Source: Pilimelia columellifera (GTDB lineage Bacteria; Actinomycetota; Actinomycetes; Mycobacteriales; Micromonosporaceae). Taken from it: a stretch of DNA of 64,000 nucleotides. Each line of letters begins with the position of its first letter. Positions within the stretch are counted from its first letter, which is position 1. The stretch covers positions 245,493 to 309,492 of the forward strand of contig NZ_BAAARY010000002.1 in NCBI RefSeq assembly GCF_039532605.1, in the 5' to 3' direction. This document shows positions 18,301 to 28,385 of this stretch, one piece after another. Both the position numbers and the translations under genes were made by a program. Below the pieces are notes generated by a model. That model was not told where the DNA came from and did no database searches. It saw only the letters and a program-made list of their open reading frames with translations.

Positions 18301-19128
18301 CACCGCCTCGCCATTGGCTTTGATGATCTGGGTTCGCGCCTCGGCAGCCTCCCCCGCCCGCCGAGCGAGCTCGATAAGCTCCTGGGTCGCCGCTAAGGCC
18401 GCCTCGTCGGCCTTCAGCTTGGCCTCGTACGCGTCGGTATCGGCCTTGGCTGCCTTGATGTAGGCGTCGCTGGTGAAGAACTCCAGGATCGCGGCGTCAC
18501 CCTTGGCCAGCGCGTTGTTGGCGGCCTTGGCCACGTTGACGCCGCCTGCTGTGGTCAACGCTTGGACGCGGGACCGAAGTTGGGCCGCCCGGGCAGCCGA
18601 CCAGCCGCGCTCACGCTCGTCGACAGCGGCCGCGAGCTTCGATCCGTACGACAGGAACGCGACCCGGTCCTCCGGTGTTCCTTTCAACACCCGCTCGACC
18701 TCGGCGTTGAACCAAGGGCCGCCGACGCCCAGTTTGCCAATCGCCGCGATGTTGTCGTGATCAGCCTTGCTTTTGCGGGCCTTCGCGGCCTTCTCCGCCG
18801 CGGCGTGCCCGCTGGAGATGAACTCCATGATGGCTGGATGTCCGCCGGCCAGCGCCGCCTCGGCGGCTTCCCGGATCTCCGGGTCCTCAGTCGTCTCGGC
18901 GATGTTCATGACCGTCCGGCGGGCGACGGCCTGCGGGGTGTTGTCCCCGTTGGCGCGGCCCTGCCATCGTGGTCGTTGCTGCTCCTGCTCCCGCAACGAC
19001 GCCAGCGCCTGTTGCGCCAGGGTCGGCGAGCCGCCGTCGGCTTTGGGCGCCGCGTGGGCGACCACCGGGGCGAGCGGCGCGAGGACCACCGCCGTCAACA
19101 CCCCCACGAACCAGCTACGCGCGTTCAT
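15376..19128 (-). CDS. Secreted polymorphic toxin: ALF repeats, Ala-rich coiled coil, CdiA-CT RNase A-like C terminus
   Basis: The 1250-residue protein starts with a signal peptide (MNARSWFVGVLTAVVLAPLAPVVAHA, cleavage near residue 26). ALF-type helical repeats follow (for example IREAAEAALAGGHPAIMEFI and KAANNALAKGDAAILEFF). From about residue 220 to 1000 comes a very Ala/Glu/Arg/Lys-rich coiled coil. A short hydrophobic region and a basic linker lead to the C-terminal domain at about 1128-1250. That domain reads LNAHEGVGGGHVLAKH, STFTDQASAEKAITLAL, VLERGASQTRPG and FPGSYRINTAYLS, all landmarks of the bacterial CdiA-CT RNase A domain, which degrades RNA in target cells. The immunity gene follows directly. 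The toxic tip is the usual place of exchange between strains. Export beyond the Sec signal is not evident. Confidence 0.9.
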   Translation of the reverse strand: MNARSWFVGVLTAVVLAPLAPVVAHAAPKADGGSPTLAQQALASLREQEQQRPRWQGRANGDNTPQAVARRTVMNIAETTEDPEIREAAEAALAGGHPAIMEFISSGHAAAEKAAKARKSKADHDNIAAIGKLGVGGPWFNAEVERVLKGTPEDRVAFLSYGSKLAAAVDERERGWSAARAAQLRSRVQALTTAGGVNVAKAANNALAKGDAAILEFFTSDAYIKAAKADTDAYEAKLKADEAALAATQELIELARRAGEAAEARTQIIKANGEAVLQLQTAANAMNLAADHARQGERVITGPSTVAQKSQELGKLKPLIANQVDAAHSAAVLAESAARTAGTHADRLVKIDMPYGAQWRNLAESMSQAAAAASGATQTAAHTIDATIAANKATGHADQAEAHKAKAEKFLLQAQKHAKAAEALARAAKIEADAAENAADRAHDARLLAEKAEAEAEAAADRAHQKRLLAEQERDNAARWRGVAESERAKAAGAYQTAQRNATIASGARAEAVRLAGDATRARERAEGVEERASEVRDRAEEHEAASARARDNAVRAERAKRAADARKAAIEAAARQAETQADRDEALALLPQANQAAGDATAAASGARGAANTATGAAAGARAAATEAQRAAGRAWHAAGQAQAAAGRADAAASAAEREAQVAHAAALRADAAAATATHQEIEARDRAANAQRLAEQARNEAIQALWAAQRVRAEADAAARESVSASEQAENAVRSAGAARQAASALAQPASTAIVLAAPFLGEDLAADFATQVAKLALSIGAEQATQAENRANEANAAAARASQAAEEAADLVRPAFQAAADAAKSAAVAAKEAARARKAAARAAKEGALAREAAARAHQHDQRAQQEASAARAAANQAASDAAIAGQAASAAQGYADRANAAANRAELDAAAAQKAATAAEKEAKRAQDSAARTQKSVDAVVKYAEKAQANADEAEKAAERAEDAEREAAAKNIDAPPVQLSAAEEAELRDVLGEEAYQAYLAARNLSLNGIKQYFEDNWKTILAGIVGWDDIKDCFVKGDFVACLWTVASILPIGKGLKLLKTLGELIPGLIKHYDKIKDAKKALDDVVDRFRGVKGCKKKPRALVAAARSDDPADICGIPGGGLNAHEGVGGGHVLAKHSGKSDDWLRDRLAKEKKKPMVSTFTDQASAEKAITLALQQQRKKLAAFLNKPAQQTTRITATGISGYGRVLERGASQTRPGSTVIVEIARDPNFPGSYRINTAYLS

Positions 19129-19241
19129 GACCGCGCCTTCCTCTCAGGTCTCGTTGATGGGTCACCGGGTTGCGGCCGGTGGCCTGGATGCAGTCGGCGC
19201 ATGGACGTGCTCCATGACTGCCGGGTAGGGCGAATCGCAGG

Positions 19242-20354
19242 TCAGCCAGCGGAACGCGGGGCCTTGGGGCGAACGGCGTCCGCGGCCGCCTGGGCCTGGC
19301 GCAGCACCCCGTTCCAGTAGGCGGCTCGCTCGTTTGCGGCGGTGATCTCTTCGTCCCACTCCTCGACAGACTTCGTGGCAGGGTCGGTGACGGCGCCCCA
19401 GTTCGGGCCACCGAAGCGCTTCGCATCGGCGAGCACCGTCGCCCACAGAGCCGCCTGCTCCTCGGCGACCTTCCTGGCGTCCACCCATGCCACCCGGGCC
19501 GGGGTCGTCTGGCCCGCCACCGCCCCCCATGCGTCGACGGCGGCCTGCCGCAGCGCGTGCTCGGTCTCAGCGGAGGCGTTCTCGGCTTTGCGCTGCGCGA
19601 CCAGGGCCTCATCGGCGAGCGCGGCGATAGATCTACGCCAGGCCATCTCGCGGTGGAAGTAGTCGATCCGATGCTGGTCCAGATCCATTCTGGAGGCCGA
19701 CGCCCAGGTGAAGGCGTAGAACTCGACGATGTCGGCGTCAGTGGACCCCACCCGGGTGGCCCAGGCGGCTGAGATCTTGACCTGCTTGCCAGGCGCCCTG
19801 TCGCTCAGCATGAGCACGTAGTCGCGGTCGAACTTCTTCAACGCAGCCACGTGCTTACCTTCCGACTCCCTGATACGGCGGTCCGCGAGGCGCGCCTTGG
19901 CGTAACCGTCGGCGACGAACCGCGCCTTGACATCGGGAAGGCTGGACGCGCGGGCGCGCCGCGCCTCTGTCATGACATGCGGCGACGTGGCATCGTCGTG
20001 CATCCGCAGGATCTGGTCGATAAACGCCTCATCCCGCTGCTCGGTCGCCTGCGCCTGCTCGAGCGCCAGGGAGAAGTCTTTGTCGATAAAGCGCCTGACG
20101 AGCGGCACGGTGGGGCTGTCGTAGGCGAAGGCGTGGTACGCGGTCCGGCGCACGAGAGGGTAGGGGTCCTTGAAGGCGATGAAGCGGACCAGAGCTGCGT
20201 CATGGTCCGACAGCGCGGCAGGCTTGAAGGCGCCCAGACTGGATCGTTCGGACGCTGCCGGCGATCCCGGCGCAGCAGCCGCGGCGGAGACAGTACCGAA
20301 AACAGCGGCTGTCAGCCCCAAGGCGATCGTCGCGCGAAGTGCATGGCGAATCAC
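19242..20354 (-). CDS. Secreted ALF-repeat protein without a toxin tip
   Basis: The GTG at 20354 follows a strong GGGAGG site 6 nt upstream and gives a clear signal peptide (VIRHALRATIALGLTAAVFGTVSAAAAAPG). The 370-residue product is helical and carries ALF-like units (ISAAWATRVGSTDADIVEFYAFTWASASRMDLDQHR, and a similar segment around DSPTVPLVRRFIDKDF). It ends in a helical tail with no recognised enzyme domain. It lies 113 bp upstream of the toxin gene on the same strand, so the two may be co-transcribed. It could be a scaffold, a delivery partner or a toxin stripped of its C-terminal domain. I cannot decide among these. Confidence 0.8.
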   Translation of the reverse strand: MIRHALRATIALGLTAAVFGTVSAAAAAPGSPAASERSSLGAFKPAALSDHDAALVRFIAFKDPYPLVRRTAYHAFAYDSPTVPLVRRFIDKDFSLALEQAQATEQRDEAFIDQILRMHDDATSPHVMTEARRARASSLPDVKARFVADGYAKARLADRRIRESEGKHVAALKKFDRDYVLMLSDRAPGKQVKISAAWATRVGSTDADIVEFYAFTWASASRMDLDQHRIDYFHREMAWRRSIAALADEALVAQRKAENASAETEHALRQAAVDAWGAVAGQTTPARVAWVDARKVAEEQAALWATVLADAKRFGGPNWGAVTDPATKSVEEWDEEITAANERAAYWNGVLRQAQAAADAVRPKAPRSAG

Positions 20355-20674
20355 GAAACCTCCCAGGTCAGGTGCGTCTGGGCCGCCCGCGATCCGTTGG
20401 GCCCCCGTGAACTCCAGGTGGGCATAACAGCACGAGACACTGCCGTCGCGACAGTCGGACAAATCTGGCCGGAGATTGCCATGATCTGCTAAACGGCAGG
20501 TCATGACAGTGATGGCAGTCGATGGTCGACCAAGTGTCGGTTAAACGACATTGCTGAAGCTTGTCGTCGCCGCCTCCCCGTCACTACATTCCGGATCGTC
20601 GGCTCCAGAACGCTGGTGCCGGTCAATCGACTGCCGTCTGACCCACCGTCCGGGCGGCCCGCGGGAGGATCACT
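20355..20674. promoter_or_regulatory. Divergent promoter region of the ALF-repeat genes
   Basis: These 320 bp separate two divergently transcribed secreted ALF-repeat genes, so both promoters should lie here. No protein frame with credible coding character was seen. There is a moderately AT-richer patch at about 20500-20580. Ribosome binding sites are clear at both ends (GGGAGG for 20354, GGGAGG for 20675), but I could not assign -35/-10 boxes with confidence. Confidence 0.5.
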
Positions 20675-22942
20675 GTGAGGAAGACAACAGCGGGGATGGC
20701 CCGAAAGCTGGTCGCCGTATCGGCGGCCGCTGCGGCACTCACCGGTGTCGTGCCCGGCGCGGCGGTCGCCGTGCCGGACGGCCCTGCGTCCCACTTCGCC
20801 GTCGACTCCGACCCGGCCGACCCGGCGCTGCCCGACCCCGGCGACGGCAACGACCCCGATGTCCCCGGCGCTCCCGGCGACCCCGGAGGCGAAGATCCGG
20901 ACGGCCCGTCCGAGGATCCGACCACTCCCGACCTCGACCCGATGACCAGCATGCAAGAAAAAGCGAAGGCAGCGATCATCGTCGGCCTTCCGAGCGACGA
21001 CGACGAGTTGCTGCTGCTGCCAGACCGCGACTTCACCTGGGCGGTCTGGAAGAAGGCCAAGCCCAACTCCGAGGTCCGGGCCGAGGCTGAAATCGCCATG
21101 GACGGCTACGACCCCAAGAGTCGACTCTGCGATGCCTGCGCCTCCTTCATCCGGGACAAGATCTTCAAGGCCAACGACCGGGACATCCGCAACGAGAAGG
21201 AAGCCAGCGAGCTGGCGCGGATCGCGCGCGAGCGGCGTCAGCAGGCGGCATCCAAGGTCAAGATGAGCCTCGGGACGACCGAGGAACAACAGGCCATGAC
21301 GCTGGCCCAGAGCGATCGCGACTTCATCTTTGAGCTTTGGGGCTACCTACGCCGGGAAAAGCCGCGCTTCACGAAGACGATCAACGACGCGACGACGTCG
21401 CTGGATGGAACGGCAGACGACCGGGTGACGTACCTGTCCACCGGCCTGGCCGCCGCCTTCGACGCGGACACCACACGGATCATCAACGAGGATCTCGCCG
21501 CCGACAAGGAGGCTAGGGAGAAGGCGCTGCGGTGGGCGGCCCGCGAGTCAGCGTGCAACGCTGTCGTGGTCGGCTGCGCTCCCAGCTGGGAGAACATCAG
21601 CGGATACGACTTCCTGCGCACGCTGCGCGACAAGATGGACCCCAAAGCGTTCGTCATCACCTCCGACCGCATCGAGACGCTGCTCTCCGACGGCGACGAG
21701 GCGGTCTGGCGCGAGTTCATCGACAAGGGCATCCACGCCGCCAAACAAGAGGACCGGGAACGCCTGGCGAAGTTGGACTTCGAGAACTGGAAAGCCACTG
21801 TCGCCAAAATCCGCGACGAAGCTGAGCGTGACGGCTTCAAGAACCGGGCCCGAGCCGCGAACAAGGTGCTGGCCACCGCGAAGAAGCTGGGCGAGCTGAA
21901 GGCTTTCTACCACTCGTACCAGAGCATCGGCGAGGGCGACAGCGACATCGCGGCAGTCTACGACCACAGCGCGAAGGGCACGAACTCCATCGCGTTGTGG
22001 ACGTTCAGCAAGATCGGCCAGCAGAAGGGCGCGGTGAAGAAGGTCTGGACGACCCCGTCGGGCTGGGCGTTCAACCGCACCCAGATGGTCACCGGCGACG
22101 TCAACGCCGACGGCAAGCGGGACGCGATCGCGCTCTACAAGATGAAGGACCTGCACTACCGGGTCTACCTGTTCGAGGACATCGACTCGGGCAAGGCGAA
22201 GCCGCGCAAGGTCTGGGAGACCACACCCAAGACGGCTACCGCCGGCGCCAAGCCCACCGGCTACCAGATTGGCTTCCCGATGGCCGGCGACTTCGACGGC
22301 GACGGGCGCACCGACTTCGGCGCGTTCGGCCGGTCGCCTGACAACAAGCCGAAGTTCCTCACATTCAAGGCGATCGCCGCCGGCGTCACCCTCAGCGAGC
22401 ACGCCACCGATACGCCGATGCTCAGCAGCTGGCCGGTGGTCGGTGAGGTGACCGGCGACAAGAAGGCCGATGTCGTCTCGGTGGTCTTCGAGGCGGACAA
22501 GACCAAGCTGTTCCTCATGCCGTCAACGGCCAACGGCATCGCCAAGCCCAAGGAGATCTGGAGCGGCAAGGCAACCGACTGGGCCAAGGCCGACCTCCGG
22601 ATGCCGGTGGCCGGCGACTTCGACCGTGACGGCGCCAGCGAAATCGCCGTGATGCGTAGCGAGGGTGGCTCCAAGACGGAGCTGTGGAGCTTCGACAAGC
22701 TCAACGGCGCCGTCACGGTGAGCAAGAAATGGAACAGCACCACCTGGACCGCCAACGTCAACAAGCTGGCGGTCGCTGATACCAACGGCGACGGTCGGGA
22801 CGACCTCGTCAGCCTGTACCGCTACAACGACAAGACCACCAAGTTGTGGGTCTTCCGCGCCAAGGGCGACGGCTTCGAGGCGCCACGCAACCCGTGGTCG
22901 GCCACAGCCTGGGCGTGGGACAAGGCGGCGTTGACGCGCTGA
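20675..22942 (+). CDS. Secreted ALF-repeat protein with C-terminal FG-GAP/VCBS beta-propeller
   Basis: The GTG at 20675 has GGGAGG upstream and yields a signal peptide (MARKLVAVSAAAAALTGVVPGAAVA). A Pro/Asp/Gly-rich acidic linker follows (about residues 40-90), then ALF-like helical repeats (SEVRAEAEIAMDG, RVTYLSTGLAAAFD, SDGDEAVWREFIDKGIHAAK) to about residue 420. The rest is a beta-propeller with calcium-type loops (VTGDVNADGKRDAIALY, AGDFDGDGRTDFGAF, AGDFDRDGASEIAV, ADTNGDGRDDLVSLY), typical of FG-GAP/VCBS repeats in secreted adhesion proteins. It is 755 residues, is divergent from the toxin-side genes, and probably acts at the cell surface. It may present or recognise partners of the neighbouring ALF-repeat toxin; this is inferred from shared repeats. 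Confidence 0.85.
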   Translation: MRKTTAGMARKLVAVSAAAAALTGVVPGAAVAVPDGPASHFAVDSDPADPALPDPGDGNDPDVPGAPGDPGGEDPDGPSEDPTTPDLDPMTSMQEKAKAAIIVGLPSDDDELLLLPDRDFTWAVWKKAKPNSEVRAEAEIAMDGYDPKSRLCDACASFIRDKIFKANDRDIRNEKEASELARIARERRQQAASKVKMSLGTTEEQQAMTLAQSDRDFIFELWGYLRREKPRFTKTINDATTSLDGTADDRVTYLSTGLAAAFDADTTRIINEDLAADKEAREKALRWAARESACNAVVVGCAPSWENISGYDFLRTLRDKMDPKAFVITSDRIETLLSDGDEAVWREFIDKGIHAAKQEDRERLAKLDFENWKATVAKIRDEAERDGFKNRARAANKVLATAKKLGELKAFYHSYQSIGEGDSDIAAVYDHSAKGTNSIALWTFSKIGQQKGAVKKVWTTPSGWAFNRTQMVTGDVNADGKRDAIALYKMKDLHYRVYLFEDIDSGKAKPRKVWETTPKTATAGAKPTGYQIGFPMAGDFDGDGRTDFGAFGRSPDNKPKFLTFKAIAAGVTLSEHATDTPMLSSWPVVGEVTGDKKADVVSVVFEADKTKLFLMPSTANGIAKPKEIWSGKATDWAKADLRMPVAGDFDRDGASEIAVMRSEGGSKTELWSFDKLNGAVTVSKKWNSTTWTANVNKLAVADTNGDGRDDLVSLYRYNDKTTKLWVFRAKGDGFEAPRNPWSATAWAWDKAALTR

Positions 22943-22955
22943 TGGTCCAGTGTTC

Positions 22956-22991
22956 TTGCGGGGGTCGGCGCGTTCGCGCCGACCCCCGCAA
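22956..22991 (+). terminator. Strong terminator after the FG-GAP gene
   Basis: A perfect 17-bp inverted repeat (left arm 22956-22972, right arm 22975-22991) with only TT in the centre lies 13 bp after the stop of the preceding gene. The arms begin and end with TTGCGGGGG / CCCCCGCAA. Confidence 0.85.
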
Positions 22992-23110
22992 CGCGCTCGG
23001 CCGGTGAGTGGCCGCCGCTGAGGCACCGGCCGGACCAGCACGGACAACGGTTGAGCCGCAGGCCAACAACGCAGGGCCGGCCTGCCGCTACGCCCGCTTG
23101 GCGGGGCTAG

Positions 23111-23212
23111 CCCTTGAGATCCGCCGCCGATGGCCGTCGACGTGACCAGCTCGAAGTCACATCGACATCGGTGGCATTCACGGACCAGCGCGACGTCCTC
23201 GTCCCGGACCCA
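23111..23212 (-). pseudogene. Decayed duplicate of the 5' end of dnaG
   Basis: Compared with dnaG at 14687-14793, this stretch keeps the same order of segments: CCCTTGAG, GTGACCAGCTCGAAG (dnaG GTCACCTGCTCGGAG), TCACATCGAC, and a run ending CGACGTCCTCGTCCCGGA (dnaG CGATGTCCTCGTCCCGGA). By eye about three quarters of positions match, with a few small gaps. In protein terms it corresponds to about codons 4-39 of primase (VRDEDVALVRE remains readable). It lies in the slot just after dgt where dnaG normally begins in actinobacteria, while the working dnaG is 8.4 kb away. Sequence identity ends abruptly at about 23110. See findings. Confidence 0.7.
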
Positions 23213-23423
23213 AGCTCCTCCCCGGCCGCGCGATTGGTCGCGCCTCAGAACGATTGTGGCGCCCCAACCCGTCTCTCAGTACGTGCCGGTGGCGGCCGTA
23301 GCGGCGATACTGCGTCGGGATCCGTTCGACACCGAGGACGTGCTGGAGTCGCCGGCGATGGGCCGCTACCGCTTCCGCGACTTGCTGCGCGTTCGGCCGC
23401 CGGGTGTGCGCTGCCGGCAGTGA
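23213..23423. other. Unassigned stretch between dnaG relic and dgt
   Basis: No convincing gene. A plus-strand frame stays open to 23423 and ends with a protein-like stretch (VPVAAVAAILRRDPFDTEDVLE, then GRYRFRDLLRVRPPG). It lacks a start with a ribosome binding site and its first half is a shadow of the dnaG relic. It may be the tail of a lost gene. Confidence 0.3.
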
Positions 23424-24689
23424 TCAGCTGGCCAGGTGGTGGTGCCAGGCGACGGCGGCCGGGTCGGTCAGCGACGCCACCTGGTCGACCACCACCCGTA
23501 GGCGGGCCGCGTCGTCGGGCGCAGCCCGCCACAGCGGCGCGAAGACCGGATCCAGACCGGCCGGGGCGCGCAGCGTCAGCGCGTGGGTCAGCTCGATGAG
23601 GATCTCCCGCTGCCGCTGGTAGCCGGGCTCGGCGCCGCGCCGCCGCAGCACGTACCGCAACGCCAGGCCCTTGAGTAGCGCCACCTGCGCGCGGACCTGC
23701 CGGGGGACAATGAGGTCGGCGTCGTAGTGGCGCAGCGGGCCGGCGCCGTAGCGCTCCCGGGTGGCCAGGACCGCGGCGGCGCTGAACCGGCCGGTGAGTA
23801 CGCTGGTGGCCCACTTGAGCGCCACCTGGGCGCGGTGGCTGCGGTCGTAGCCGGCGAGCGCCGCCAGGACCGGGTCGGCCAGCAGCGCCGTCAGTTGCTC
23901 GGACAGGTAATCCAGCGGCTCGTCCGAGTGGACCCGGGCTACGTCCGCGCACAGCTGCGCGCGCTCGTCGGCGTCGGCCAACAGCAGCGCGACCGGGACG
24001 TGGTCGCCGTAGATGCCGTCCTCGACATCGTGGACCGAGTAGGCGACGTCGTCGGACCAGTCCATCACCTGCGCCTCGAGGCAACGTCGGTCCGGGTCGT
24101 CGACGGGAGCGGCGGCGCGTAGCCAACCGAAGATCTCAAGGTCGTCGGCGTAGACCCCGAACTTGCGTTGGCCGGCGCGACGCGGCCACGGGTACTTGCA
24201 CACCGCGTCGAGGGATGCCCGGGTGAGGTTCAGGCCGGCCGAGCGGTCGTCCGGCCGGAGCACTTTGGCCTCCAACCGCACCAGGACCCGCAGTGTCTGC
24301 GCGTTGCCCTCGAATCCTCCGCAGCCGGCGGCGACGACGTTGAGCGCGTCCTCGCCGTTGTGACCGAACGGGGGGTGGCCCAGGTCGTGCGCCAGGCCGG
24401 CGACGTCGACGACGTCGGGGTCGCAGCCCAGGCTCTCGCCGGTCTGCCGGGCGATCTGGGCGACTTCCAGCGAGTGGGTGAGCCGGGTGCGCAGGAAGTC
24501 GCCGCTGCCGCCCGGGCCGGGGTGGGCGGGGCCGCTGCCGGCGGTGTGCACCTGGGTCTTGGTGGCCAGGCGCCGGAACGCGGCGCAGTGCAGGACCCTG
24601 GCCCGGTCACGTTCGAACGGCGACCGGTCCTGGCCGGTCTCCTTCGCCGGCTCAGGGGACCACCGTTCGTCGGGCGCCGCGTCGCTCAC
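23424..24689 (-). CDS. dgt: Deoxyguanosinetriphosphate triphosphohydrolase family protein
   Basis: This 421-residue HD-domain enzyme hydrolyses dNTPs to nucleoside and triphosphate. Key motifs are the N-terminal FERDRARVLHCAAFRRLATKTQV, the HD metal-binding residues in TRLTHSLEVAQIARQ and AGLAHDLGHPPFGHNGE, and QVMDWSDDVAYSVHDVEDG. Length and motif order match actinobacterial Dgt proteins, which also carry a C-terminal helical extension. It normally sits immediately upstream of dnaG; here the space downstream holds a toxin cassette and a dnaG relic. Confidence 0.95.
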   Translation of the reverse strand: MSDAAPDERWSPEPAKETGQDRSPFERDRARVLHCAAFRRLATKTQVHTAGSGPAHPGPGGSGDFLRTRLTHSLEVAQIARQTGESLGCDPDVVDVAGLAHDLGHPPFGHNGEDALNVVAAGCGGFEGNAQTLRVLVRLEAKVLRPDDRSAGLNLTRASLDAVCKYPWPRRAGQRKFGVYADDLEIFGWLRAAAPVDDPDRRCLEAQVMDWSDDVAYSVHDVEDGIYGDHVPVALLLADADERAQLCADVARVHSDEPLDYLSEQLTALLADPVLAALAGYDRSHRAQVALKWATSVLTGRFSAAAVLATRERYGAGPLRHYDADLIVPRQVRAQVALLKGLALRYVLRRRGAEPGYQRQREILIELTHALTLRAPAGLDPVFAPLWRAAPDDAARLRVVVDQVASLTDPAAVAWHHHLAS

Positions 24690-24706
24690 CGGGGAAGCGT
24701 ATCGGG

Positions 24707-25342
24707 CTAGGCCGGGAGAGGGGCCCGGCTGGCTCGGGTCGTCGGCGTCGGGCCGCCGGTAGTGTCGATCTGGCGCACGCTCAGGGTGGCCTTGGCGCCG
24801 CGGACGGTGGTGGTCAACCGTAGAACGTAGACCCGGTCGGCGCCGGCGGGGATCCGGTGTCTGGTCACGACGGTGGTCCGCCAGGAGCGGTCCGGTCCCG
24901 GGCGCAACGACAGGCTGGTCTGGCTGGGCTTGACGCCGGCGAGACCAGCTTGGACGGTCACCACCGCGCTGGCGCCGGCGGGGACGGTCGCGCGGCCGCG
25001 TAGCAGGTTGTTGAACGTGACCTGCTGGCCGAACCGTCCGCCGTTGCCGACATCGAGGCGGATCTCGCAGACCCTGCTGCGGGTGGCGGACGGGCCGTCG
25101 TCGCGGACGACGAAGCGGTCGAATGTCGCCCCGAACGCCGCCGGGGTTCCCAGGATCATGGTGGTATGTCGTAGGTCACAGCCGTTGCCCTGGATCGACT
25201 GGACACCGTTGATCAGCGCGCCGTCAGCCGGTGGAGGCGCCGGCGCCCCGTGGGCCGCCGAGGCCAGGGCGGCGACGAGCGCCATGGCCCCGGCCGCCGC
25301 GGCTGCCGTTGGCCCCGCTCGTCGGGTCACTGTCGTCGGCAT
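24707..25342 (-). CDS. Secreted protein, possible distant DUF4360 relative
   Basis: This 211-residue protein has a signal peptide (about 1-32, AGAMALVAALASAAHG). The mature part has INGVQSIQGNGC near its start, AFGATFDRFVV, then VCEIRLDVGNGGRF and FNNLLRGRATVPAGASAVVTVQ. The order (GxGC, aromatic-FDxF, Cys-x-hydrophobic, R-G-x-A-x-x-x-A-G) parallels the three DUF4360 proteins at 44801-46795, so it may share that fold. The two cysteines could form a disulfide. Stop is 17 bp before the dgt start, so co-transcription with dgt is likely. Function unknown. Confidence 0.7.
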   Translation of the reverse strand: MPTTVTRRAGPTAAAAAGAMALVAALASAAHGAPAPPPADGALINGVQSIQGNGCDLRHTTMILGTPAAFGATFDRFVVRDDGPSATRSRVCEIRLDVGNGGRFGQQVTFNNLLRGRATVPAGASAVVTVQAGLAGVKPSQTSLSLRPGPDRSWRTTVVTRHRIPAGADRVYVLRLTTTVRGAKATLSVRQIDTTGGPTPTTRASRAPLPA

Positions 25343-25451
25343 CTGTTCCCCCGCCCGAAAAGTCCGGAACGCCTAGGATCAGGGTACGCCAGCGACCGCC
25401 AGACCTGCCGACGACACCGTTTCCCGACAGGCGTCGGGCAACGGGCGCCGG

Positions 25452-28175
<2,724 letters not shown>

Positions 28176-28385
28176 GTGAGCCTCCTGATCGCCGTGGGGT
28201 GCTCGCGTCGGGTGACGCCGGCCGACGCCGACAGGACCGGTGTCGGTCACCGGCCGGTCGTCTACCGTTGAGCGGACGTTATGCGACAACGGCCCGCGCT
28301 GGGAGTGCCAGGTGACGCTTGGCACACTGAGGTCGAGATTGCCGCAAGATCACGCTCGCTGGGGCGGCTTTCCGAGCAGATTCCG

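Noticed and set aside
17000..18500. Ala-rich region of the toxin as a DNA tandem repeat or CRISPR-like array
   Set aside because: Repeated codons for Ala/Glu/Arg arise from coiled-coil composition; no regular spaced repeat unit was seen in the DNA.
20355..22942. Prophage or integrase at the toxin cassette
   Set aside because: No integrase, phage structural gene or direct repeat was found around the cassette; only the dnaG relic suggests past recombination.
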